Below, piece by piece: positions 52,654-61,190 of a stretch of DNA of 64,000 nt (its first letter is position 1; every line of letters begins with the position of its first letter). The stretch is from WRGT01 sp942493035 (lineage in GTDB: Bacteria > Spirochaetota > UBA4802 > UBA5550), in assembly GCA_942493035.1 (NCBI GenBank), contig OW818666.1, forward strand, positions 1,736,001-1,800,000. Direction: 5' to 3'. Made by a program: the position numbers and the translations under genes. Below the pieces are notes generated by a model. The model saw nothing but the letters and a program-made list of their open reading frames with translations, made no database searches and was not told the DNA's origin.

Positions 52654-54597
52654 ATGAATATAAAAAAAATTTGTATATCAATATGTCTTCTGATCTTAAC
52701 AGGGTGCGGTGGTTCAATACTTGATGATTCATCGCTAAAGACAAAGGACATCCAGATCCAGGGGATCTCTATATCGAGCACTTCCACCTCCGCATCTATT
52801 ATTTGGACAACAGATATTCCATCAACACATAAAATTATGTATGGGACAGTCAGTGGTACTTACACTCAGGAAACAACTGTAAGCACGACTGAATCAACGA
52901 CGCATCAGGTAGATCTGTCCGGACTGACGACAGATATAACATACTATTACAAAATAGTATGCACCGCAAGCGGCATGGAAACCGTTGAATCGGCCGAGTT
53001 CAGTTTCACCACATCTTCAACGATAAGTGTTGCTTCACTTGCGGCTGTGTCTATAACTACAACATCTGCTGAAATCACATGGACAACAGGAATCGCGACT
53101 ACACATATAGTTGAATATGGAACGGTTGCTGGAGTTTATACGGACAGTACTGTCCAGAGTACAACCGCTTCAACAAGTCATGCAGTAATAATAACTGGAT
53201 TAACTCCGGGGGAGACCTATTATTACCATGTTAAAAACTACCATACAACATTACCTTTCTCATCAAGCAACGAACTTTCGTTTACAACATTGTCAGAGAC
53301 CGCCACGGTTTATACAGCGACCCCTTCACTGCATGGTGCAGTCATCACATGGACCACAGATATCGCGACTACACATCTTGTTGAGTATGGCACATCTCCC
53401 GGCGTATATACTAACTCAACTATTCAGTCTGCAAGCGCGGCGACCGCGCACAGTGTTACCCTTAGCGGTCTTAATTACGGGACTACATACTACTATCGAG
53501 TGAAAAACTTTAACGATTTATATGCAGACACCATTACTTCAGGAATGACTTTTACGACAACTTTGCCGCCGACAGGTAAAATCTATATTATCGGCGGGCT
53601 TTCTGCTTCATTGATTAACGCTGCCAATACCATTTCAGAGGTCGATGTTTATGATCCGAGTGACAATTCATGGACACAAACTGCACCTATTCCAATAGAG
53701 GTAAGCTTTGCAGCGGTAGTTGGATATAATGGAAAAATTTATGTCATGGGTGGATTTAACAACGCGGGAAATGCAATCGCGACAACCCAGATTTATGATG
53801 TAGCCACAGACAACTGGACTACAGGGACTGACATGAGTAATGCCCGTGCAAATCATTCAGCTGTCGCTTATAACGGAAAAATATATGTGACCCACGGTAC
53901 AACCGGCGCTACTGCCGCGACACCGTGGGTAGCAACCGGATTACCGCTGAATTCACTAATATATACCATTTCAAACAATAGCTGGTCACCCACAGGTTAC
54001 ACCGATTCATCACAATCGAACCGCGGTGTGGTGCTTGTAGATGACGTAATATATTATATGGGGGGTAAATCTACCGCAACAACTTATGTAAACACAGTGG
54101 AAGGCTTATTGATAAACTACAACAACTACACCTCAAGTACAACCGAAATAGTGCTATCCAGTAACAGGTTCGGATTTGCCTCAGCGGTATATACTGATCC
54201 TTACGGTGATTCTTCTATCCTTGTTGTCGGTGGAGTAATAGGACCAGTAACCAATGCCGGATGTTATGTGTTTAGCGGAGCTACACCGACCGGTCTGACT
54301 GCAGCCACCTTTATTAATAATTTTCAGTATTTAAAAACGCCATACACTTATCCGACGCAGACAGCATGGTCTTCACTTACAAATTTACCGGCATTGTTGG
54401 GATTTGGATCAGCGGTTGTAACGGGTTCTACTCTTTACTTTTTCGGCGGAGCGGCTTATAGTTCGGCAACAGCTATTTCGGTTCAAAATGTAGTTTATTC
54501 ATATAGTTTGTCAACATTTCCTTCGTCAGGCTCCTGGGTGAGTCCAACATCAATGCCGCGTGCCCGTTTCGGGCATACAGCAGTAACTGTCGATTAA
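52654..54597 (+). CDS. Lipoprotein with three FN3-like domains and a Kelch propeller
   Basis: The 647-residue protein has a lipoprotein signal with lipobox LTGC (Cys18). Three domains of about 88 residues follow (about 33-120, 125-210 and 213-305). Each has the TSAEITWTT / THIVEYGT / YYYHVKN pattern of fibronectin-III-like or phosphatase-N-terminal domains. From about residue 310 come Kelch-type repeats: GKIYIIGGL, VDVYDPSDNSWTQTAPIP, GKIYVMGGFNN, IYDVATDNWTTGTDM, and LYFFGGAA. Domains 2 and 3 are still alike at DNA level, so that duplication is recent. AAGGAG fixes the ATG at 52654, although the frame is open further back inside the barrel gene. It is probably displayed at the cell surface, with a ligand unknown. 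Confidence 0.8.
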   Translation: MNIKKICISICLLILTGCGGSILDDSSLKTKDIQIQGISISSTSTSASIIWTTDIPSTHKIMYGTVSGTYTQETTVSTTESTTHQVDLSGLTTDITYYYKIVCTASGMETVESAEFSFTTSSTISVASLAAVSITTTSAEITWTTGIATTHIVEYGTVAGVYTDSTVQSTTASTSHAVIITGLTPGETYYYHVKNYHTTLPFSSSNELSFTTLSETATVYTATPSLHGAVITWTTDIATTHLVEYGTSPGVYTNSTIQSASAATAHSVTLSGLNYGTTYYYRVKNFNDLYADTITSGMTFTTTLPPTGKIYIIGGLSASLINAANTISEVDVYDPSDNSWTQTAPIPIEVSFAAVVGYNGKIYVMGGFNNAGNAIATTQIYDVATDNWTTGTDMSNARANHSAVAYNGKIYVTHGTTGATAATPWVATGLPLNSLIYTISNNSWSPTGYTDSSQSNRGVVLVDDVIYYMGGKSTATTYVNTVEGLLINYNNYTSSTTEIVLSSNRFGFASAVYTDPYGDSSILVVGGVIGPVTNAGCYVFSGATPTGLTAATFINNFQYLKTPYTYPTQTAWSSLTNLPALLGFGSAVVTGSTLYFFGGAAYSSATAISVQNVVYSYSLSTFPSSGSWVSPTSMPRARFGHTAVTVD

Positions 54598-54618
54598 ACA
54601 AAAAGAAGGATGAAATAT

Positions 54619-56370
54619 ATGAAAAAATATATAATACTTATACAGATCTTATCATCACTGGCGATCTTTGCAGCAACACCAGATGAGTCAATTCAGCAGG
54701 CAAAGATCAAATTTGCTGCCGGAAACTCTTCCGAGGCTATCTCGATTCTTGATGGAGTTGTAAAAGAGAATCCATCGAACTCTCAGGCAAAAAGAATACT
54801 TGCGGATATATGTGTTGATACCGGGGAGCGGGAATATGACAACCGGAATTTTAAGAACGCATATGAATACTTCAAAAAAGCTGTAAAAATTCTCCCTACT
54901 CATCCGATTGCTACTGAACGATACTGGAAGATGAAGAGTGATTTTGATGTTTCTAATCTTAAAAATGAGGGGGGATCAATTCCGGCTAAAGATACTGCCG
55001 CTAAAGATTCAACAACTGCAGTAAAAATTCCTGAATCAGTTACTGAAAAGAAAAGAACAGAAACAGAAATTAAAGAGATAAAACGAATTGAAGCCAATCC
55101 GCGTATTGCTGATGATATATATGCGAAAAAAGTACTCGGCATGGAGGAGCGTTTTAATCAGCGGCTTCTTGATATGAATGCTCAATTGAAAAAGTCAGCA
55201 GAGCAGGAGAAAGAGAAAGGGTATTTTGCAAAGAATGCCGAAGATACAACTTTTATATCAGCAGCTGTATTTCTACTGGTTACTGCTGTAATAGCATCAA
55301 CTTTATTTATTCTGTTTCTTATACGGTTAATTAAAAAACGGAGTCTGTCTGTGAAGGGCGGAAAAGAGTACGACCGTCTTTTCACCGACAACAGCGGACA
55401 GTACTATAATGAGCTTATAAAAATGCAGAACATTAAAGAGCTGATAAATAAAATAAAAGCCGGTGAACTTGACTGGTCAATGATAAAAAAATCTATCGGC
55501 GAAATGGATCGTGAACTCAGGCTTGAAGTATTTTCATATATTGAAACTAAAGTTGATCCAAGTCTGCAGCCAATAACAATGGCACAGGCTGATATACTTA
55601 TGGCGCTTCTACTCGATGGTGATGAATACTTAAGAAGAAGAGTATCGTCATTTTTATCCGGCCAGATTGCCGCGCCGGGTAAATCAGATATGAAAGCTCT
55701 CCCATTTCAGCAGCATGGTATTACAAACAGAAAAGACGTACTCCAGATAACCGATCAGACAACTGCCGCCTTAGATTACTCGATAATGGAAGATCTTAAT
55801 ATTGTACTCCCTCTCTCTAAAATAGTAGATCGTAAGGTCTTCAACGATAAACACGCAGAGAGAGTTGCAGTAGATACATATGATATGGCAGGTCTACTCG
55901 GTCTTTCACAGGAGGAGTGCAATCTGTTTTATATTGCAGGGCTTATACATGATGTGGGATACCTTGACATCCCTTCAGAAATACTAAATAAAAAATCGAC
56001 TTTGAACGACAAAGAATTCAACATAATAAAAACTCATACAAAAAGAGGTGTAGCCCTTCTCGATTTTGCAGTATTACCGGAGATTATAAGAGATGGTATT
56101 CTTTATCATCATGAAAAATATTCAGGTGAAGGTTATCCCGAAGGTCTTGCCGGTGAGAATATTCCGCTGGTAGCAAGAGTCATTTCAATTTTTGACATGT
56201 ATGAAGCACTGATTCTACCGCGTCCGCAGAGACCTGCATTCCCATCTAAAGAAGCTCAGAGAATTATTAAAAAAGGTTCAGGTAAAATCTTTGATCCGGA
56301 GCTTGTCAAAATTTTCGATAAGATGGCGAAAGAAAACCTCCTATCCCGTGAGGACATATGGAAGAAGTAA
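54619..56370 (+). CDS. Membrane TPR-HD-GYP protein
   Basis: The 583-residue protein has a signal peptide (MKKYIILIQILSSLAIFA) and TPR-like helices (about 22-105: EAISILDGVVKENPSNSQAK, FKNAYEYFKKAVKILPTHP). A Lys/Glu-rich linker, a TM helix (about 210-235) and a cytoplasmic HD-GYP domain (about 405-560) follow. The HD is intact in AGLIHDVGYLDIP, and so are HHEKYSGEGYP and the IPLVARVISIFDMYEAL helix, so it is a probable c-di-GMP phosphodiesterase. The periplasmic TPR part would sense or bind proteins. AGAAGG touches ATG 54610 but lies 9 nt before ATG 54619, which is preferred. The following ParA-like gene overlaps its end by 13 bp. Confidence 0.85.
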   Translation: MKKYIILIQILSSLAIFAATPDESIQQAKIKFAAGNSSEAISILDGVVKENPSNSQAKRILADICVDTGEREYDNRNFKNAYEYFKKAVKILPTHPIATERYWKMKSDFDVSNLKNEGGSIPAKDTAAKDSTTAVKIPESVTEKKRTETEIKEIKRIEANPRIADDIYAKKVLGMEERFNQRLLDMNAQLKKSAEQEKEKGYFAKNAEDTTFISAAVFLLVTAVIASTLFILFLIRLIKKRSLSVKGGKEYDRLFTDNSGQYYNELIKMQNIKELINKIKAGELDWSMIKKSIGEMDRELRLEVFSYIETKVDPSLQPITMAQADILMALLLDGDEYLRRRVSSFLSGQIAAPGKSDMKALPFQQHGITNRKDVLQITDQTTAALDYSIMEDLNIVLPLSKIVDRKVFNDKHAERVAVDTYDMAGLLGLSQEECNLFYIAGLIHDVGYLDIPSEILNKKSTLNDKEFNIIKTHTKRGVALLDFAVLPEIIRDGILYHHEKYSGEGYPEGLAGENIPLVARVISIFDMYEALILPRPQRPAFPSKEAQRIIKKGSGKIFDPELVKIFDKMAKENLLSREDIWKK

Positions 56371-57134
56371 AAAATAATCTTCATATTTCATTTATCGGTT
56401 CACGGGAGGGAATCGGTAATAGTTTTGTGAGTCTAAACTTCGCAATTGAGATGGTTTCGCGGAATTACCACGTAACGTACAGTAACTGTATTGAAGACAG
56501 TGAGAATAAAAACTTTTTTAAAAAAATAAATTTTTCAAAAGATAAAGACAGCGTAAATATTCATAAAACTGACATCGACAAAATGGATTTACTCTCTTTT
56601 TCTAAAACTTTTGATTCAAGATACTCAGTTAAAGTTGAAGAACTCATACGGCAGATGGAGGGTAAATCAAATATTTTTTTGCATAACATAAAAGATCCAA
56701 TTGCCAATCCGTATAATCTGCTGGTACAGAATTCCGATATATGGATTATTACTCTCAGAATTGAAACATCTGCAGTTTCAGACTATTTCAATACAGTCAA
56801 AAAGCTGCTTATGCTCGAAAAACATCCTGCTGATATATTTCTTGTGTTCAACTACACTAAAGATATAGAAAGAGCTTTTGATGTGTATCAGAAAATACTC
56901 AAAGAGACTGCAGACTTTTCAATGAACATCCGTCCTTTATTCCTCGGGATTATCCAGAACGATCTGCTTAGACAGGCACACGCGATTAAACTCGGTACTC
57001 CAATAAGGCAGGCATTCTCAGAATGCAGTGTAAGCGGTTCAATATCTTTTATGGCGGAAAAAATATTACGTAAAGAAACAGAAATAAATTCTAACCAGGA
57101 ATCTATTATTTCAATAGAATGTGATAGTGACTAA
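56358..57134 (+). CDS. ParA/MinD-like protein with degenerate P-loop
   Basis: The 258-residue protein has the start of a ParA/MinD/FlhG-type fold (ISFIGSREGIGNSFVSLNFA). The deviant Walker A KGGxGKT/S reads REGIGNS: the signature Lys is Arg16 and the invariant P-loop Lys is Asn21. Nucleotide hydrolysis is therefore unlikely. Later segments (IWIITLRIETSAVSDYF, ILVFNYTKD-like LVFNYTKDIERAF, FLGIIQNDLLRQAHAIKLG) keep the MinD-like layout. GAGG precedes the ATG, and the gene overlaps the TPR-HD-GYP gene by 13 bp, so the two proteins probably work together, the pseudo-ATPase perhaps positioning or regulating the phosphodiesterase. Confidence 0.7.
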   Translation: MEEVKNNLHISFIGSREGIGNSFVSLNFAIEMVSRNYHVTYSNCIEDSENKNFFKKINFSKDKDSVNIHKTDIDKMDLLSFSKTFDSRYSVKVEELIRQMEGKSNIFLHNIKDPIANPYNLLVQNSDIWIITLRIETSAVSDYFNTVKKLLMLEKHPADIFLVFNYTKDIERAFDVYQKILKETADFSMNIRPLFLGIIQNDLLRQAHAIKLGTPIRQAFSECSVSGSISFMAEKILRKETEINSNQESIISIECDSD

Positions 57135-57162
57135 ATAATTAGTAATTCTATACTCTATTTAA

Positions 57163-57204
57163 AATATTCAGAACAGGGAACTTCGGTCTCTTGTTCTGAG
57201 TATT
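57163..57204. terminator. Hairpin between convergent genes
   Basis: AATATTCAGAACA (57163-57175) pairs almost fully with TTGTTCTGAGTATT (57191-57204) around a loop with ACTTCGG. It stands between the ParA-like gene (+) and the glycosylase gene (-) and probably terminates one or both; the T-run is weak. Confidence 0.6.
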
Positions 57205-57255
57205 CTTCACTTTTAGATCTCAAATAATTTTGTCTTTATTCAGCAGAAAATAACC

Positions 57256-57300
57256 TAATTATAAACCGGTGGCATTATGTCCCGCTGCCAATGCGTTGAG
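57256..57300. repeat. Fragment of the MITE-like element
   Basis: TAATTATAAACCGGTGGCAT, followed by TGTCCCGCTGCC, matches the left half of the palindromic family. The right half is not recognisable. Confidence 0.4.
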
Positions 57301-57318
57301 GATATAAATGTTAAGGAA

Positions 57319-58026
57319 TCAGCATTGATCATTTTTATAAGAGCAGATATGTTTAACACAGCACTCAGAACACAAAGGTTTATTTTTACAAATATCCTTT
57401 CCATGAGCAACAATCAGTGCATGGAATTCATTATATTTCTTTATAGTCCCGTTAAACTCTTTTTCAAAAAACTTCTGAACCGAATCATAGCTGTCTTCGG
57501 ATGATATCAAATCGAGTCTCGAAAAAATCCTCTTCGTATACGCATCCACTACAAATATTTTTCTGTTAAGTGCATATAAAAGAATTGAATCTGCAGTTTC
57601 AGGACCTATGCCATTAACAGAGAGAAGACTCTCTCTTAAGACCGGAGTTTTAAGACTCTTCAGTTCATCAAAAGAATAGTTCACCCCTTTGAACCAGTTA
57701 AGAAAATTTTTAATTTTTATTGTTTTCTGATTATAGTATCCGGTAGGTCTGATACATGAAGCAATTATATCATTCTCTGCTTTATGGAGTTTCCGGGGGG
57801 TAAGTATTTTATTTCTTTTTAGAGATTCAAGTCCCTTCTCTACATTCGTCCATGCAACATTTTGTGTAAGGATAGCCCCTATTACAATTTCAAATCTTTC
57901 ATCATCATCTTTCGGGGCACCGGTTCCATATTCACTGCGGCCGGTTACTTTGTTGAATACCGGCCACCAGCCCTGCTTCCCGTAGGAAGCAGCCATGATA
58001 GAATATATCTCTTCAACTTTATTCAT
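57319..58026 (-). CDS. HhH-GPD DNA glycosylase (endonuclease III-like, 4Fe-4S)
   Basis: The protein of about 235 residues begins MNKVEEIYSIMAASYGKQGW and has the glycosylase fold: IGAILTQNVAWTNVEKGL, the helix-hairpin-helix LLSVNGIGPETADSILLYAL and the catalytic Asp in FVVDAYTKRI. The lysine of bifunctional endonuclease III (LPGVG-x-K) is replaced (NGIGPETAD), so a monofunctional glycosylase is expected. C-terminal cysteines CKNKPLCSECCVKHIC give C-x5-C-x2-C-x5-C, one residue shorter than the usual C-x6-C-x2-C-x5-C iron-sulfur loop. A TTG start at 58074 is possible (overlapping fdhE); ATG 58026 fits family length. It is the last gene of the tatA-fdhE operon. Confidence 0.85.
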   Translation of the reverse strand: MNKVEEIYSIMAASYGKQGWWPVFNKVTGRSEYGTGAPKDDDERFEIVIGAILTQNVAWTNVEKGLESLKRNKILTPRKLHKAENDIIASCIRPTGYYNQKTIKIKNFLNWFKGVNYSFDELKSLKTPVLRESLLSVNGIGPETADSILLYALNRKIFVVDAYTKRIFSRLDLISSEDSYDSVQKFFEKEFNGTIKKYNEFHALIVAHGKDICKNKPLCSECCVKHICSYKNDQC

Positions 58027-58048
58027 CAGTTTTACTAAATGTAATCCC

Positions 58049-58888
58049 TCAGATTCTTTTATACCCTTTTTCAATCATCCCGGCATCAAGAAAATTTGTT
58101 ATAATATCCTCAACAGCAAGATCAAATGCCGATTCCTCTTTCAGCTTTGGTATACGGACACTCTTTATATAGTGTTTGCATTCATCACAGTAATATGCTC
58201 TGTAAATATTATTCTCTTCGTATTCGAAAAAACCATGTTTTGACTGTTCATTACATCCGCATGCGGGACAGACAAGCCTGGGAAACTCCCATTCATTTTC
58301 GCAGATGGCACAATGAAGATGTCTCTGATTCTCCTTCAATTCAACAATTTTGCTCATATCAGGAAGGTAACCGCAGAACGAACAGGAACTCTCTAGCCAA
58401 TCCTCTTTATGCGGCTTAATATCTGAAGCTTTTTGCAGACCAGTCATAAATGGTTTAAATACATTGTGAATTACAAATATAAATTCATCTAGAGCAAGAC
58501 GGTTTTCAACACCTTTCTTTTCCAGATATGCATAATCCTGACTCAATAATCCTTTTAACAGAAGATCCGCATCAGCTGTAAAATTTTTCTTCAGCTCTGA
58601 AAAATCCATTCCCGGATTTAATTTCGATATTAAACCTGTAAGCTTAACCAGCAGATCAGAAAGGAGACTCTTTGTTTCTTCTTTGAGAACAATAGAATCA
58701 GCATCCAATACGGGAAGTATATCGGTTCTATACTTCTCCCTATACTCATGGAGATCACCGCAAAGGCTGGAGAATCCCTCCTGAGCAAGAAAAATCTCCA
58801 GATAAAAATTAAATAATTCCTCTGTCATGGAACCATTTTCCATGATGGAATCTTTCTTTTTGTTTAAATATTCACTATGTTTTTTCAT
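58049..58888 (-). CDS. fdhE: FdhE-like formate dehydrogenase accessory protein
   Basis: The 279-residue protein has a helical N-terminal half and a C-terminal rubredoxin-like metal region with four cysteine pairs: CSFCGYLP, LHCAICENEW, LVCPACGCNE and YYCDECKHYIK. This is the FdhE pattern. FdhE binds iron through these motifs and helps maturation of Tat-exported formate dehydrogenase. The start lies 6 bp after tatA, which fits that pathway. No formate dehydrogenase structural gene is in the window, so the client must be elsewhere. Confidence 0.87.
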   Translation of the reverse strand: MKKHSEYLNKKKDSIMENGSMTEELFNFYLEIFLAQEGFSSLCGDLHEYREKYRTDILPVLDADSIVLKEETKSLLSDLLVKLTGLISKLNPGMDFSELKKNFTADADLLLKGLLSQDYAYLEKKGVENRLALDEFIFVIHNVFKPFMTGLQKASDIKPHKEDWLESSCSFCGYLPDMSKIVELKENQRHLHCAICENEWEFPRLVCPACGCNEQSKHGFFEYEENNIYRAYYCDECKHYIKSVRIPKLKEESAFDLAVEDIITNFLDAGMIEKGYKRI

Positions 58889-58894
58889 TATTTA

Positions 58895-59056
58895 TTAATC
58901 TTCTTTTTTATCGTCAGATTCGCCGGAGATTGCTTTTTTAAACTCTCTTATTCCGCTTCCCATATCTTTTGCAATTTTTGGAATTTTACCTGCTCCAAAA
59001 ATCACCAGTACTATCATAAAAATTATTACTAATTCACCAATTCCAGGCATACTCAT
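58895..59056 (-). CDS. tatA: Sec-independent translocase subunit TatA
   Basis: This 53-residue protein starts MSMPGIGELVIIFMIVLVIF, followed by the TatA hinge GAGKIPKIAKDMGSGIREFKKAI and a charged tail ending KKED. A short TM helix, an FG-like hinge and an amphipathic helix are the family hallmarks. GGGGGAAG precedes the ATG. TatA forms the pore of the twin-arginine pathway, which exports folded cofactor proteins such as molybdoenzymes. Operon position before fdhE suggests that formate dehydrogenase is the main passenger. No tatC is seen nearby. Confidence 0.92.
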   Translation of the reverse strand: MSMPGIGELVIIFMIVLVIFGAGKIPKIAKDMGSGIREFKKAISGESDDKKED

Positions 59057-59172
59057 ATTTCTTCCCCCGTCAAAACTTTAGTATTACCGCCAGCAGTAAT
59101 TGGTTACATAAGCAATATAAGAAGAGTTGTGTCAATAATTCTATAAAATGAAGGTTAAAAAAACTGATGCTG

Positions 59173-59200
59173 CCGGTGAAAGATAATTACTCTTCACCGG
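59173..59200 (-). terminator. Likely terminator of the fapA gene
   Basis: CCGGTGAA (59173-59180) pairs with TTCACCGG (59193-59200). On the minus strand a run of seven T follows within 10 bases. It lies about 40 bp downstream of the fapA stop. Confidence 0.6.
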
Positions 59201-59241
59201 TGTTTTACAGAGGAACCTAAAAAACTAAATGATTACAGCAG

Positions 59242-60966
59242 TTATGTAGCAGCTACAAATCGTACACTTTTGTCAAGCTGATCTTCATAGAATTTTACAT
59301 TTTCTATTATATGATCAATTTTCTTGACACTCTTCTTAACGTTTATAACAGTACCGGGAAATACTTTATTGCTAACTATAATTACAGGCTCTTTTTCAAA
59401 TTTCATTTTTTCTTCAATTGCTTTTGCTTCTTCTATAAGTTTCTTCAACGAAGCGTTTGCAGTACCAAGATCATTAAGCAGAAGAAGACAGTTTTTCTTT
59501 TTCAATGCCGGAAGTATTTTTATATACTCTTTCGGATTTTTAAAAATCTCTTCTCCGAACTGCATTTTGATAGTAGTATTAATCTCTTCAACTCTCTCTT
59601 TAACCATTATAACTTCAGTTCGTTTTTTTGTAATCTCACCTTCAAGAATAAAATTTCTCCCTACAGTAAGAGAAGTCAAAGTTTCAGTCTGAGTTCCTAC
59701 CGTATGAGCTTTGATCTCGTACAGAGCGGCAACCTTTCCGCCAATAATCTTACCGGCTTTTCCTTTTACAGAGATAGCATCATAACATACAATATCACAG
59801 TTTATTATTGAATCATCTACGATAACACTTTTACCCGCTTCCACTTTAACGTTCTGCATAAACTTTGCGGTGACATTCCCCTTTGCAATGAGCTTAACTG
59901 CTTCTTTACCGACAACTCCCAGTTTTACAGTTATATCTCCCCCGGCGGTCAACTGCGCATCCTCAACATCTTTATCTACGATTATATCCATATCTGCCTG
60001 TACTTTAAATCCCGGAAGTACCGACCCTGTTACATGAACTGTTCCGTTAAAAGATATATTTCCCGAATCAAGCCCTACATCGCCATTAATTACAGCAACC
60101 GGCAGAACATTAACTTTTCCATTATCAATGCTTATACAGCCGTCTATCGCGGCTACATAAATTGACGGATCAAAACCTGACTGAAGAAGATTATCTCCCT
60201 TCTTTAATCCACCCTTGTCTTCCCTTACAGCAAGTACTTTCTCGCCGAATATGTCATAACCATCTTCATTTTTAACACCAGGTATAGCCTGTAGAATCTC
60301 CTGATTTTTTTGAACCTGAATAATTGAACCAACCTCTTTATAATCTATCCGGCCATCAGCAAGAATCCGGCCCGCCTGTTTTTCAAAACTGAGAAGAGGT
60401 TCGAAATACTCATCAAAACCGTTTACCGGATCTCTCCCTTCTGCAACAAGTACTCTTGTAAGATGAGGATGTTCTTTATCAATAGCTGCAATCTGCTTAT
60501 TAAACTTTTCACCGTTTATTACAGATACAACTTTCTCTGCATGAAGAATTTCAACTATTTCTTTATATGATGGGAGATTACCAAATCTTGTTGGAATAAC
60601 ATTATAATATGCCCTGATTTTATCTTTAGATAAAACGAGTGGTGAAATCAGCATTATTTTTGAGTCCTTCATTACTACAAATCCATAATATGACGACTTA
60701 TATGATTTTGTAGATTCATCAAAATGTATACCTGATCCAGTTGAAAAATTAAAGTAATCACGCACATGATGATAGTTGTATCCTTCATCAACATGTTCAT
60801 TAATTTCATCGTCAGATTTTACATCAACCACTCTGGCTACTATTTCATTTTCGGAGACAAAATTATGCTTAGATGACAAAACCACCTTAACTTCTCCTGA
60901 TTCTGTGGTTTTTTTCACCAGTATCGCCTGTGCAGCTGGATCAAAATACAATATAACTTTTCTCAT
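59242..60966 (-). CDS. FapA (DUF342) family protein
   Basis: The 574-residue protein has the DUF342/FapA layout. An N-terminal domain is followed by a beta-helix of short strands (INGDVGLDSGNISFNGTVHV, ADMDIIVDKDVEDAQLTAGG, GVVGKEAVKLIAKGNVTA, then KSVIVDDSIINCDIVCYD) and a C-terminal coiled coil with VFPGTVINV. FapA proteins are cytoplasmic or membrane-associated polymers; in Vibrio FapA regulates polar flagellar assembly, and in many phyla the role is unknown. No flagellar genes are near. It stands alone between a terminator and asd. Confidence 0.88.
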   Translation of the reverse strand: MRKVILYFDPAAQAILVKKTTESGEVKVVLSSKHNFVSENEIVARVVDVKSDDEINEHVDEGYNYHHVRDYFNFSTGSGIHFDESTKSYKSSYYGFVVMKDSKIMLISPLVLSKDKIRAYYNVIPTRFGNLPSYKEIVEILHAEKVVSVINGEKFNKQIAAIDKEHPHLTRVLVAEGRDPVNGFDEYFEPLLSFEKQAGRILADGRIDYKEVGSIIQVQKNQEILQAIPGVKNEDGYDIFGEKVLAVREDKGGLKKGDNLLQSGFDPSIYVAAIDGCISIDNGKVNVLPVAVINGDVGLDSGNISFNGTVHVTGSVLPGFKVQADMDIIVDKDVEDAQLTAGGDITVKLGVVGKEAVKLIAKGNVTAKFMQNVKVEAGKSVIVDDSIINCDIVCYDAISVKGKAGKIIGGKVAALYEIKAHTVGTQTETLTSLTVGRNFILEGEITKKRTEVIMVKERVEEINTTIKMQFGEEIFKNPKEYIKILPALKKKNCLLLLNDLGTANASLKKLIEEAKAIEEKMKFEKEPVIIVSNKVFPGTVINVKKSVKKIDHIIENVKFYEDQLDKSVRFVAAT

Positions 60967-61138
60967 AAAATTCTCTCAAAACGGTATTTGCCTATCATTA
61001 CATTTTCGGCAGAACAGAATTAAAATTTAGAATTATAAACTGTCAAATCAGTATGTTTGGGCGTTTAGATTAAGTAAAGTTAAAAAAAATGTAGTTTGGC
61101 TGGAAAAAATGGTGCCGGATTATTCTTTGAGGATCACA

Positions 61139-61190
61139 AGCCTTCCCCATCTCATCATGGGGAAGGTGCCCAACGGGCGGATGGGGAGGG
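61139..61190. repeat. CCTTCCCC/GGGGAAGG dispersed repeat, copy 1
   Basis: A hairpin CCTTCCCC-ATCTCATCAT-GGGGAAGG is followed by GTGCCCAACGGGCGGATGGG. It touches the asd stop codon (61191-61193) and can work as its terminator. A second copy lies at 62632-62685. Confidence 0.7.
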
